Shown here: piece after piece, positions 8,245 through 16,024 of the stretch | Layout of the letters: each line of letters starts with the position of its first letter | How positions within the stretch are numbered: position 1 is the first letter of the stretch | Source of the DNA: Dysgonomonas sp. HGC4 | Lineage (GTDB): Bacteria > Bacteroidota > Bacteroidia > Bacteroidales > Dysgonomonadaceae | Assembly: GCF_001261715.1 (NCBI RefSeq) | Contig: NZ_CVRU01000073.1 | Location: 1-43,344, forward strand | Direction: 5' to 3' | Length of the DNA stretch: 43,344 nt | Notes under the pieces: generated by a model | What the model saw: the letters and a program-made list of their open reading frames with translations, nothing else | Databases searched by the model: none | What the model was told of the DNA's origin: nothing | Made by a program: the position numbers and the translations under genes

Positions 8245-10602
8245 TTATTTAAACGATTTCTCATTTAATACACTAAATTCTTTATCCTTATCAGCTCTCA
8301 TAGATACAGAAATAACATCCCATTGAGTAGGCCAACCTCCGAAGATAGCTCCAAATCTTACAATCTTAATAGCATGAAGACCTTTTGCTAATGCGATAGA
8401 TTTATCAGCACGCGAAAATCTACGAGCTGTATCTTTCCCATTATCGTTAGTTATCAATTGTTTTCCGTCAATCCACAACTCCGAATCTGTGCTGAAGTAA
8501 TACACTCCATCCTCCGGAATATCCACATATCCTGTTAAAATAGTACTGTAAAAGTCATTAGGATATACTTCTACATAATCATTAACTCGATGTTTCGTTT
8601 TTTGTGGAGATGCAACATATTCAACCTCATCTGGAGTTTTGCCCTCTAAATCTGACATCTTACGTGCCACTCCTTTAAAATGTTCTGCTTTCAAGCCTGC
8701 TTTTTCGCCAGCAGCTTTTTGAACAGCAGGAGCAGGAGATTGTTTCTCAATAGTTATTGTTCTGGTTTCTCCCATTTTTTCCGATACTAATACTGTACGG
8801 ATTTTCAAAGTTGTATTTTCTTTGAAAGTCAATGGTTTTTCATAAACAGCAGATGCCAAAGTAGGCTCTGTCCCATCCGTAGTATATACAAATTTTACAG
8901 GCATTGAGGTCTTAAATTCAAGAGTTGTAGAATCTAAAAACACAACAAAATTAGCAGAAGGCGTTGTTTGTTCAGGATTAGGAATAAAGTAATTAATACC
9001 ATGGAAATCTAAACGTACCAACTGATTATTCATTCTACGTTCAAAATCTTTATAGTCTTTTTTATCCTTAGCTGACCAATTAACTTCTGCCACTGCAATA
9101 ATACGTGGGAAAGTCATATTCTCCATACGATCAGTATCGTACATATATTCTGCCCAAACATTACCTTGAGCACCTAAGATATGATGTTTTTTATCATCTG
9201 CGATTTTCTCAGGGATAGGCTCATAATCATAAGTCTTTTCCAAAGTAAGTAATCCGCCAATAGTAACAGGTAATATTTTAGAATCCCCTTGATATTTATC
9301 TAAATACAACCATCCACCAGGAGTCATAATTACATCATGTCCCATGTTAGCAGCAGCAATACCACCCTCTTCGCCTCTCCAGCTCATTACAGCAGCCGTT
9401 GGAGCCAATCCTCCTTCAAGAATTTCATCCCAACCTATCATTTTCTTATTATGTTTCAATAAGACTTTTTCCATACGTTGTACGAAATAACTTTGCAGTC
9501 TTTCTTCAGCACTATGCTCTTTATCAGATTTCAAACCAAGTTCTTTAATACGAGCCTGACATTTTGGACATTTTTCCCATCTGATTTTAGGACACTCATC
9601 GCCTCCTATGTGGAAATAATCACTTTCGAATAATGGGATTACTTCTTCAATAACATCTGTAAGGAACTGAAATACTGAATCATTTCCTGCACAATACACA
9701 TCATTTGCAACTCCCCAAATATTACGCACTTCGAAAGGACCTCCTGTACAAGACAACTCAGGATAAGCCGCCAATGCCGCAACACCATGCCCAGGAAGTT
9801 CTATTTCTGGAATTACCTCAATAAAACGTTCTTTTGCATAAGCCACTATTTCTTTAACTTGATCTTGAGTATAAAAATAAGGTCCATAAGTACTACCATC
9901 ACCTTCTACACGTTTTGATCCTATTTCAGTTAATTTAGGATATTTCTTTATTTCGATACGCCATGCTTGATCTTCTGTCAAATGCCAATGAAAAGTATTT
10001 ATCTTGAACATTGCCAATACATCTAACTGTTTTTTCAGGAAGTCTACATCAGCAAAGTGACGACATACATCAAGATGCTGTCCACGATAAGGAAAACGAG
10101 GTTCATCTTTAATACTCACATTAGGCACTTTCCATGCTATGTATTTTATCAATGTCGGACTTTCAATTTCAGCAGGCAACAATTGCATTACTGTTTGCAT
10201 AGCATAAAATACTCCTTGTGGAGTTTTAGCTTTTATATCTATACCTTTTTCTGTCACTTCTAACAAATAACCTTCGTCATTTACAGCTATATCTTTATCA
10301 AGATTAAGGCTGATGAAGTTAGAACTCGGAACTCCAGTTTTGATATCTAAATCATAACCTGTTGAATTCTTAATTTTAGCAGCAAAGTAAGACGCAACTT
10401 TATCTAAGGAAGGATCATTTACTGCAAATACCGCAGATTTTGTAAGTTCGAAGTTTCCTTCATTTTGTTTTAACTCCAGTGGTATTGGAGTAACGTTTAT
10501 GCCCTCATTATAAGGCTTCTGAATAGGTGTTTCAGTACTACCACAAGATGACACTAACATGGCTAATGCCACAGTGCATACTGGTATAAGTTTTTTCAAC
10601 AT
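8245..10602 (-). CDS. GH20 beta-N-acetylhexosaminidase lipoprotein
   Basis: This 785-residue enzyme should release terminal N-acetylglucosamine or N-acetylgalactosamine from host or microbial glycans. A lipoprotein signal ends in LVSSC (Cys20). Next come the GH20 N-terminal domain (about 35-165) and the catalytic barrel (about 168-530). The acid pair Asp335-Glu336 in HIGGDE stands where the substrate-assisted mechanism needs it. A chitobiase-type C-terminal beta domain and a PA14-like domain (about 645-775) follow; PA14 often binds sugars. After Cys20 the residues are GSTETP, without the acidic surface-export signal, so a periplasmic location is more likely than the cell surface. It stands alone between two terminators. 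The exact hexosamine specificity cannot be read. Confidence 0.93.
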   Translation of the reverse strand: MLKKLIPVCTVALAMLVSSCGSTETPIQKPYNEGINVTPIPLELKQNEGNFELTKSAVFAVNDPSLDKVASYFAAKIKNSTGYDLDIKTGVPSSNFISLNLDKDIAVNDEGYLLEVTEKGIDIKAKTPQGVFYAMQTVMQLLPAEIESPTLIKYIAWKVPNVSIKDEPRFPYRGQHLDVCRHFADVDFLKKQLDVLAMFKINTFHWHLTEDQAWRIEIKKYPKLTEIGSKRVEGDGSTYGPYFYTQDQVKEIVAYAKERFIEVIPEIELPGHGVAALAAYPELSCTGGPFEVRNIWGVANDVYCAGNDSVFQFLTDVIEEVIPLFESDYFHIGGDECPKIRWEKCPKCQARIKELGLKSDKEHSAEERLQSYFVQRMEKVLLKHNKKMIGWDEILEGGLAPTAAVMSWRGEEGGIAAANMGHDVIMTPGGWLYLDKYQGDSKILPVTIGGLLTLEKTYDYEPIPEKIADDKKHHILGAQGNVWAEYMYDTDRMENMTFPRIIAVAEVNWSAKDKKDYKDFERRMNNQLVRLDFHGINYFIPNPEQTTPSANFVVFLDSTTLEFKTSMPVKFVYTTDGTEPTLASAVYEKPLTFKENTTLKIRTVLVSEKMGETRTITIEKQSPAPAVQKAAGEKAGLKAEHFKGVARKMSDLEGKTPDEVEYVASPQKTKHRVNDYVEVYPNDFYSTILTGYVDIPEDGVYYFSTDSELWIDGKQLITNDNGKDTARRFSRADKSIALAKGLHAIKIVRFGAIFGGWPTQWDVISVSMRADKDKEFSVLNEKSFK

Positions 10603-10718
10603 AGATAATATTTTTAGTTATTTAATCAAGGTTAACTACACGTATATGTTATTTAACAATCGATCAGAATGCTAAGATAATCAAAAATGACATATAGCAT
10701 TACCTACAAAAAGCCCTT

Positions 10719-10734
10719 TATGTTATATAACATA
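10719..10734. promoter_or_regulatory. 16-bp perfect palindrome upstream of the hexosaminidase gene
   Basis: TATGTTATATAACATA is self-complementary. It is flanked by AAAGCC (10710-10715) and GGCTTT (10741-10746), giving an outer stem. A related half-perfect copy, TGTTATTTAACA, lies near 10648. It could be an operator for the hexosaminidase gene or a second mdh terminator on the minus strand. Confidence 0.4.
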
Positions 10735-10777
10735 GGTAGAGGCTTTCTTAATCATCAAAACAAATATAATCTTCATG

Positions 10778-10814
10778 AAAAAAGAGGGGAATCTACTAAA
10801 AGACCTCCCCCCTT
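10778..10814 (-). terminator. mdh terminator
   Basis: On the minus strand a 10-bp stem (AAGGGGGGAG with TTCCCCTCTT, two G-U pairs, 13-base loop) is followed by a T run. It lies 34 bp past the mdh stop. Confidence 0.8.
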
Positions 10815-10847
10815 ATTGTATAAATTAGATTATAACTTTCTATCGAT

Positions 10848-11789
10848 TTAGATAGCGTTAATTTCTTTCAATACATTATTAGTTTTACGGACTGCAGATG
10901 CAGATGCTTCGAATTTTTCTTTTTCTTCTGCTGTAAGTTTAAGGTCGATAATTTTCTCCCAACCGTTTTTACCTAATACAACAGGCACACCAATACAAAT
11001 ATCGTTTTGTCCGTATTCACCTTCTAGGCTAACACAACATGGAACAACTTTCTTTTGATCGTGAATAATAGATTCTACAACTGCTGCTCCTGCTGCTCCT
11101 GGTGCATACCAAGCCGAAGTACCCAACAAACCTGTTAGAGTGGCTCCACCAACCATAGTATCAGCAACAACTTTATCTAAAGCTTCTTTTGATAAAAGAT
11201 CTGATACTGGAATACCTTTATAAGTAGCTAAGCGAGCCACAGGAATCATTGTAGTATCACCATGTCCACCAATAACCATACCTTCTACTTCAGTAGGGTT
11301 AACACCCAAAGCTTCACTCAAATAATATTTGAAACGTGAACTATCTAAAGCTCCTCCCATACCTACAATACGGTGTTTTGGAAGACCAGTAACTTTAGAA
11401 GCTAAATAAGTCATTGTATCCATTGGATTGGAAATAATAACCAAAATAGCATTAGGTGAATATTTTAGAATATTTTCAGCAACACTCTTCACAATACCTG
11501 CATTTACACCGATCAACTCTTCGCGAGTCATACCTGGTTTGCGAGGAATACCTGATGTGATAACCACTACATCCGAATTAGCTGTTGCAGCATAATCATT
11601 AGTAACACCTTTGATTCTTGAACTGAACTCAAGCAATTGAGCTGTTTGGTTCATATCCATTGCTTTTCCTTCGGCAACACCTTCTTTTACATCAAGCATT
11701 ATTACTTCGTCAGCAATTTTTTTAAATGCGAGTACATTTGCACAAGTGGCTCCGACATTACCGGCTCCCACAACTGTTACTTTAGACAT
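10848..11789 (-). CDS. mdh: NAD-dependent malate dehydrogenase, LDH-like type
   Basis: The enzyme interconverts malate and oxaloacetate, here probably in the reductive branch toward succinate. The 313-residue protein has the nucleotide loop GAGNVGA (8-14) and Asp33 at the end of the second strand, which favours NAD. Arg83 and Arg89 lie in the mobile loop IPRKPGMTR, Asp149/Arg152 in GALDSSRF, and the catalytic His176 in GGHGD. Arg rather than Gln in the mobile loop marks malate instead of lactate specificity. The gene is monocistronic, with its own promoter box, a structured leader and a terminator. Confidence 0.96.
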   Translation of the reverse strand: MSKVTVVGAGNVGATCANVLAFKKIADEVIMLDVKEGVAEGKAMDMNQTAQLLEFSSRIKGVTNDYAATANSDVVVITSGIPRKPGMTREELIGVNAGIVKSVAENILKYSPNAILVIISNPMDTMTYLASKVTGLPKHRIVGMGGALDSSRFKYYLSEALGVNPTEVEGMVIGGHGDTTMIPVARLATYKGIPVSDLLSKEALDKVVADTMVGGATLTGLLGTSAWYAPGAAGAAVVESIIHDQKKVVPCCVSLEGEYGQNDICIGVPVVLGKNGWEKIIDLKLTAEEKEKFEASASAVRKTNNVLKEINAI

Positions 11790-11831
11790 GATAATTTTGT
11801 TTTATAGTTATAAATTAGATTACATGTAAAT

Positions 11832-11886
11832 TATTCGAAATACTTTACCATTAAGTTTAAGTGATAAACAGCATCTATTTCGAATA
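11832..11886 (-). promoter_or_regulatory. mdh 5' leader stem
   Basis: Two perfect 11-base arms, TATTCGAAATA (11832-11842) and TATTTCGAATA (11876-11886), are complementary. The transcript predicted from the -7 box at 11893-11900 would begin almost exactly at the outer arm, so the mRNA would carry a 5'-terminal stem with a 33-base loop. Confidence 0.5.
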
Positions 11887-11892
11887 GATAAA

Positions 11893-11900
11893 CAAAAGTA
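11893..11900 (-). promoter_or_regulatory. mdh promoter -7 element
   Basis: The minus strand reads TACTTTTG, an exact TAnnTTTG match identical to the dnaN and pyrG boxes. No good -33 element is seen. Confidence 0.65.
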
Positions 11901-12169
11901 ATTTGTTATTTGCAATAAAGGAACTATTTCAGGGCTAAATTTCGATTCAATTATTAAAAAATATTGACAAGAAGTTTTCCCCTAGAAAACGTTTTTCTAA
12001 CCACCAATCATTCCTTATATGCTTTTGTAACTTCCCTTGCAAACCAATTACTATTTCGATATTTCCTTCGAATAATAATTTACTAATTGACAGCCATGCA
12101 TTTTGCTAAAGGAAAGGCTAATTCGTGAAAAAATTTGTTCCGGCTAGGCTCTCTCACACATTTTATTAA

Positions 12170-12177
12170 TATATTTG
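12170..12177 (+). promoter_or_regulatory. promoter -7 element for the coiled-coil/ATPase/TOPRIM genes
   Basis: TATATTTG fits TAnnTTTG and lies 45 bp before the start at 12223. No -33 element at the right distance is seen. Confidence 0.5.
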
Positions 12178-12222
12178 TATATAAAGTCTAACATATTAAA
12201 AGAAGTAAGAAAGTAAAGTTAT

Positions 12223-13122
12223 ATGGAACAGAATACAAAACCTTCGACAAGAAATACAAAGATATTAATTGCCATCATAGTGGGTTTAATTGTAGGAATG
12301 GGAGTTGCAGCATATTTTATATTCAAACAAAATACTCAGCTTGAAGAAATGCAACAAGTCAATGAAATCTCTAAACAAAAACTTGAAGATGAATACGAGA
12401 GCATTGACACTCAATATGAAGGATTCAAAATTTCTATAAAAAACGATTCTCTTTTCCAACAACTAAGCAATGAGCAAGCCAAGGTTCAACGATTGAGGGA
12501 AGAGCTTCGTACAGTAAAAGCTACTGATAAAGCTGAAATAGGTAGGTTGAATAACGAACTTAGCAGCTTAAGAAAAATTCTTAAGTCATATATTGTACAA
12601 ATAGACTCTTTAAACAGAGCTAACGAGAGACTAGTACAACAGAATAAAGAAATAACGAACAAGTATCAAGAAACGAGCAAAACTCTAAATAAGGTTTCAC
12701 AAGAAAGAGCTAACCTTACCGAAAAAGTAACACGGGCAGCCAAGCTTGACGCAACAGGCATAAGCGTAGCAGCAACCAACTCAAAAGGTAAAGTACAAAA
12801 GAAGATAAAGAGTGTAGAGCAACTAGTTGTCTCATTCACTATCACTAAGAACATTACAGCTGAACCGGGCGAAAGAACTATATATGTTCGAATAATGAAA
12901 CCCGATGACGATATTCTTGTAAAAAACAGAGCCAATACCTTTCCTTTTGAAAACAGAGAAATTCAGTACTCTATCAAAAGAGTTATCGAATATGGAGGCG
13001 AAGAAGTACCCGTTACTTTATATTGGAAAGTAGAAGAGTATTTAATGCCTGGAACTTATCGAGTAGATTTGTTTGCTGATGGTAGCCTGATAGGTTCACG
13101 ATCGTTTTCTCTTGAAAAATAA
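12223..13122 (+). CDS. Membrane-anchored periplasmic coiled-coil protein, unknown function
   Basis: I do not recognise a named family. The 299-residue protein has a short basic cytoplasmic start, one membrane segment (about residues 14-34, LIAIIVGLIVGMGVAAYFIF) and a long charged coiled coil (about 38-180, with repeated leucine/asparagine heptads). A C-terminal beta-rich domain (about 195-299) contains EPGERTIYVRIMKPDDD and ends in LIGSRSFSL. The orientation predicts that the coil and beta domain lie in the periplasm. It is followed after 39 bp by the ATPase gene on the same strand, with no terminator between, so all three genes to 15090 may be one transcript. It may be a core Bacteroidales envelope gene beside which the ATPase pair happens to sit. 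Confidence 0.75.
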   Translation: MEQNTKPSTRNTKILIAIIVGLIVGMGVAAYFIFKQNTQLEEMQQVNEISKQKLEDEYESIDTQYEGFKISIKNDSLFQQLSNEQAKVQRLREELRTVKATDKAEIGRLNNELSSLRKILKSYIVQIDSLNRANERLVQQNKEITNKYQETSKTLNKVSQERANLTEKVTRAAKLDATGISVAATNSKGKVQKKIKSVEQLVVSFTITKNITAEPGERTIYVRIMKPDDDILVKNRANTFPFENREIQYSIKRVIEYGGEEVPVTLYWKVEEYLMPGTYRVDLFADGSLIGSRSFSLEK

Positions 13123-13161
13123 AGAGTAATTCTACCTTTTACAACTAATTAATCTAAAAGT

Positions 13162-14322
13162 ATGATATTAGAATTTTTCAAATATATTAGAGAAGAAGCC
13201 AAACCTAATCAATGGGGCATTGAGGGGAAAGACGGCGATTTGGTGAGATTCGACAATATCAACCTTTTCGTTGGAAAAAATGCTGTAGGAAAAAGCAGGA
13301 CACTATCCGCCCTATGCGAAATAGCAACCTTATTATCTCTAAAAAAACCGGTTTCTGATCTCAAGTTTAAAGATTCCAAATATCACCTTATACTAAAAGA
13401 AGATAACATTACTTACGAATATACTATATCAATAGAAAATCGACTAATTACTGAAGAAATTCTACGAGTAAAGGGTGTCGAAAAATACAACCGAACAAAA
13501 AATATAATCTATTCACAAACTTCTCACAAGTTTGACACATTAGATATTGCTGCCACAGAACCTATTACTTCCATTCAAGATAAAGATGATGAGTATCCTT
13601 ATATACCTGAAATATTCGAATGGAGTAATGCTTTGAAGAATTATGCATTTACAAATCAGTATGAGAAGAACCATCTCATTAAAGATAAAGAGGATCTGGA
13701 AAGCTCCAAGATAATAGACGACTTTTCTCCAGATAATGTCATCAAACTTTTTTTCAAAGGCAAAAATCGCTTTGGACAGTCTTTTACAGATACTATTATT
13801 TCGGATCTGCACGATATAGGTTATGATGTTACCAACATCGATCTACTAAAGAACAAACTAGGAATAGGTATATCCGTACAAGAGGAAGAACTATCCGAAC
13901 CGACCCTTCAACTAGACATGTCTCAAGGGATGTTCAGAGCATTATCTTTTCTTATACAGATGGAGTTTGCTTTACTAAGCAAAATATCGGTATGCCTTCT
14001 TATTGATGATTTAGGAGAAGGCTTGGATTATGCCCGATCGAAGTCCCTTATTGATATTTTGATCTATAAAGTCAACAATTCAGATATACAGATATTTATA
14101 ACTTCGAATGACCGCTATATAATGAATAAGATACCTTTAAGGTATTGGTCCGTAATAGAGCGAAAACAGAATATTTCGGTTTTTCACAACTATCATAATG
14201 CGAGAGAAATATTTGACGATTTTAAATACACAGGATTAAATAACTTTGATTTTTTAGCCACAGATTTTTATCTTCAAGGATTCAAAGACGAACAAGAGGA
14301 AGAGAAAGAAGAGGAAGAATAA
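13162..14322 (+). CDS. ABC/AAA15-type ATPase, partner of a TOPRIM protein
   Basis: This 386-residue SMC/OLD-like ATPase has no membrane domain. Walker A is GKNAVGKS (38-45). The signature-like helix is SQGMFRAL (254-261). Walker B and the following D-loop are CLLIDDLGEGLD (278-289). The usual switch histidine position reads ITSNDR (313-317), Asn/Asp in place of His. A helical insert separates the two halves (about 130-240), and the last residues are almost all glutamate. The next gene starts 9 bp later and encodes a TOPRIM-like DUF4276 protein. Such ATPase plus TOPRIM pairs resemble OLD, RloAB and PARIS-type conflict systems, in which the ATPase senses phage and releases or activates the nuclease. 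That role is inferred, not shown. Confidence 0.85.
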   Translation: MILEFFKYIREEAKPNQWGIEGKDGDLVRFDNINLFVGKNAVGKSRTLSALCEIATLLSLKKPVSDLKFKDSKYHLILKEDNITYEYTISIENRLITEEILRVKGVEKYNRTKNIIYSQTSHKFDTLDIAATEPITSIQDKDDEYPYIPEIFEWSNALKNYAFTNQYEKNHLIKDKEDLESSKIIDDFSPDNVIKLFFKGKNRFGQSFTDTIISDLHDIGYDVTNIDLLKNKLGIGISVQEEELSEPTLQLDMSQGMFRALSFLIQMEFALLSKISVCLLIDDLGEGLDYARSKSLIDILIYKVNNSDIQIFITSNDRYIMNKIPLRYWSVIERKQNISVFHNYHNAREIFDDFKYTGLNNFDFLATDFYLQGFKDEQEEEKEEEE

Positions 14323-14331
14323 AGCCGATAT

Positions 14332-15090
14332 ATGAAAAAGATTGCATTTTTTGTTGAAGGACAAACCGAGCAGGTCTTTATCAATAGGCTTGTAAAGGAG
14401 ATTATTGGCTATGGAAACCTTACAGTTCTGCTAAAAAAAATATCGGGAGGAACGAATGCCCCGAAACGCGAATTTGTAAGAAATTACAGCATCTCCCTAA
14501 AATCAGAATACACTGCACTCATCTACGATTGTGGATCGGACAACCGTGTAAAATCAGAAATACTAGACAATATAAATAGCTTACGAGAGGCAGGTTACAC
14601 ATGCGTAGTCGGCTTAAGAGATTTATATCCATTATCTATAGAAGAATTACCCCGCCTCGAACAAGGATTAAAATTTCTACCCTACCCTCTTAAGAAAAAA
14701 GATTGTCCTTTTGATATTGTGGTTGCAGTAAGAGAGGTCGAAACTTGGTTTCTAGCAGAAAGCAGCCATTTTTTGAAAGTAGATAGAAAACTTACAGGAC
14801 GATTTATCGAAAAACATCTAGGATTCAATCCAGATACGGTAAACCCCATTTCTAGAGAACACCCATCGGAAGACATAAACAAGATATATAAATTGATAGG
14901 AAGATCCTACACCAAGAAATATTGGCAAGTAGAGAAATTGGTCAATCGACTCGATTTTAATAAAATAATAAAAGATATAAGATTCAGAACTCCTTCCTTA
15001 AATGAATTGATCCAGACCATAGAACAGTTTAAAAATGGAGAGTTACAAGAATCAGTCATTCTAAGAAAAGAAAAAAGCAGCTTGAAATAA
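14332..15090 (+). CDS. DUF4276-like TOPRIM protein, putative nuclease
   Basis: The 252-residue protein starts with FFVEGQTEQVFI, the glutamate motif of TOPRIM nucleases (Glu9). It then shows acidic clusters at YDCGSD (Asp66, Asp70) and GLRDLYP (Asp97). The family signature VREVETWFLAES (133-143) is typical of DUF4276. The metal-binding acids fit a nuclease, though the substrate (DNA or RNA, for instance tRNA as in PARIS) cannot be told. It is tightly coupled to the ATPase gene (9-bp gap), so the two are almost certainly made and used together. Its stop codon sits in the loop of the terminator at 15073-15104. It could also be an inactive TOPRIM scaffold. Confidence 0.8.
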   Translation: MKKIAFFVEGQTEQVFINRLVKEIIGYGNLTVLLKKISGGTNAPKREFVRNYSISLKSEYTALIYDCGSDNRVKSEILDNINSLREAGYTCVVGLRDLYPLSIEELPRLEQGLKFLPYPLKKKDCPFDIVVAVREVETWFLAESSHFLKVDRKLTGRFIEKHLGFNPDTVNPISREHPSEDINKIYKLIGRSYTKKYWQVEKLVNRLDFNKIIKDIRFRTPSLNELIQTIEQFKNGELQESVILRKEKSSLK

Positions 15091-15104
15091 ATCAAACTGC
15101 TTTT
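15073..15104. terminator. bidirectional terminator shared by the TOPRIM gene and rpmA
   Basis: AAAAGCAG and TTGA pair with TCAA and CTGCTTTT across one mismatch, with a six-base loop. The stop codon of the plus-strand TOPRIM gene lies in the loop. The tail is T-rich on both strands, so it also ends rplU-rpmA. Confidence 0.85.
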
Positions 15105-15125
15105 CTTATTTTAAAGAATCTGCTA

Positions 15126-15395
15126 TTAAGCTTCTGCTTCTGTTTTAGGAACTACAGATACAAATGATCTTTCGTTCTTTTTTCTACGGAATGCAACTAC
15201 TCCATCAACAAGAGCAAATAATGTATGATCTTTACCGATACCTACATTTTCACCTGGATGATGTGTTGTTCCTCTTTGACGAACGATGATGTTTCCAGCT
15301 TTTACTACTTCACCACCAAATGCTTTAACGCCTAATCGTTTACTTTCCGATTCACGGCCATTCTTCGAACTACCTACACCTTTCTTGTGTGCCAT
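15126..15395 (-). CDS. rpmA: 50S ribosomal protein L27
   Basis: The 89-residue protein starts [22 protein letters not shown] and contains the highly conserved [25 protein letters not shown]27 lies near the peptidyl transferase centre of the 50S subunit. There is no cleavable Firmicutes-type N-terminal extension. It follows rplU by 20 bp in the universal rplU-rpmA pair and ends at a terminator shared with the convergent TOPRIM gene. Confidence 0.98.
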   Translation of the reverse strand: MAHKKGVGSSKNGRESESKRLGVKAFGGEVVKAGNIIVRQRGTTHHPGENVGIGKDHTLFALVDGVVAFRRKKNERSFVSVVPKTEAEA

Positions 15396-15415
15396 TTTCT
15401 TCTAATTTTAACTGA

Positions 15416-15727
15416 TTAAGCAATAATATCTTTTACTGTAACTTGTGTAAATTGTTGACGGTGACCGTTCAACTTACGATATCCTTTTCTTCTTTTCTTG
15501 TGGAAAATAAGAACTTTATCGCCTTTTACTTGATCTCCAACTGTAAGGATAACTTTCGCTCCGCTTACAAAAGGTGCGCCTACTGTTACAGCACCATCTT
15601 TATCAACTAATAACACTTTCTCAATTTCAAGATCAGCACCACTATCTGCTGTTACTCTGTGAACAAACAATTTCTGATCTTTCTCAACTTTGAATTGTTG
15701 TCCTTGAATTTCTACAATTGCGTACAT
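15416..15727 (-). CDS. rplU: 50S ribosomal protein L21
   Basis: The 103-residue L21 begins [18 protein letters not shown] and carries the conserved [14 protein letters not shown] segment that contacts 23S rRNA. The ATG at 15727 is preferred; a TTG two codons upstream (15733) is in frame but adds nothing that the family has. It is the first gene of rplU-rpmA, with a promoter at 15809-15840 and a leader of about 75 nt that can form a hairpin. Confidence 0.97.
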   Translation of the reverse strand: MYAIVEIQGQQFKVEKDQKLFVHRVTADSGADLEIEKVLLVDKDGAVTVGAPFVSGAKVILTVGDQVKGDKVLIFHKKRRKGYRKLNGHRQQFTQVTVKDIIA

Positions 15728-15762
15728 CTGCAATATATTTTACAAGTTATGAGCCTGAGGCG

Positions 15763-15780
15763 AACTATTCTTTAATAGTT
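15763..15780 (-). promoter_or_regulatory. hairpin in the rplU leader
   Basis: On the minus strand AACTATT pairs with AATAGTT around a four-base loop, about midway between the promoter and rplU. Ribosomal protein operons are often autoregulated through such leaders, but no known motif was recognised. Confidence 0.35.
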
Positions 15781-15808
15781 TCTTATCTGCCTATTAGCAA
15801 TCGGGTGT

Positions 15809-15840
15809 CAAAATTACAAATATTCCATTTAATATCCAAC
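15809..15840 (-). promoter_or_regulatory. rplU-rpmA promoter
   Basis: The minus strand reads GTTG (15837-15840), 20 bp, then TAATTTTG (15809-15816), a good match to the Bacteroidetes promoter. Confidence 0.7.
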
Positions 15841-16024
15841 TAAAAAACAAACAACATTACAGAAAAATGTAATACTTAAAGATTTCAAATGTACAAACAA
15901 TCGAAAAAATACAATAACCGCACATACCACCCCTCGAAAAAAGGAGAAAAACAAGAGAAAAACAATGAAATTTTTAACATTTAATCGTCCCTAATTGAGT
16001 TAAGATAATGTAAATAAATATACA

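Larger units (their letters stand above)
11790..12222. other. divergent intergenic region between mdh and the coiled-coil gene
   Basis: No coding region is visible in these 433 bases. They hold the mdh leader and -7 box on the minus strand and a -7 box for the plus-strand gene at 12223. There are also a 10-bp palindrome TTACATGTAA (11820-11829) in the mdh leader and a small inverted repeat GTTTTC-CCCTA-GAAAAC (11974-11990) of unknown role. Confidence 0.6.

Noticed and set aside
13162-15090. Calling the ATPase/TOPRIM pair PARIS or Gabija outright
   Set aside because: The second gene matches DUF4276 and not the DUF4435 of AriB, and the ATPase and TOPRIM are separate without a UvrD-like helicase. 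Only an analogy is justified.
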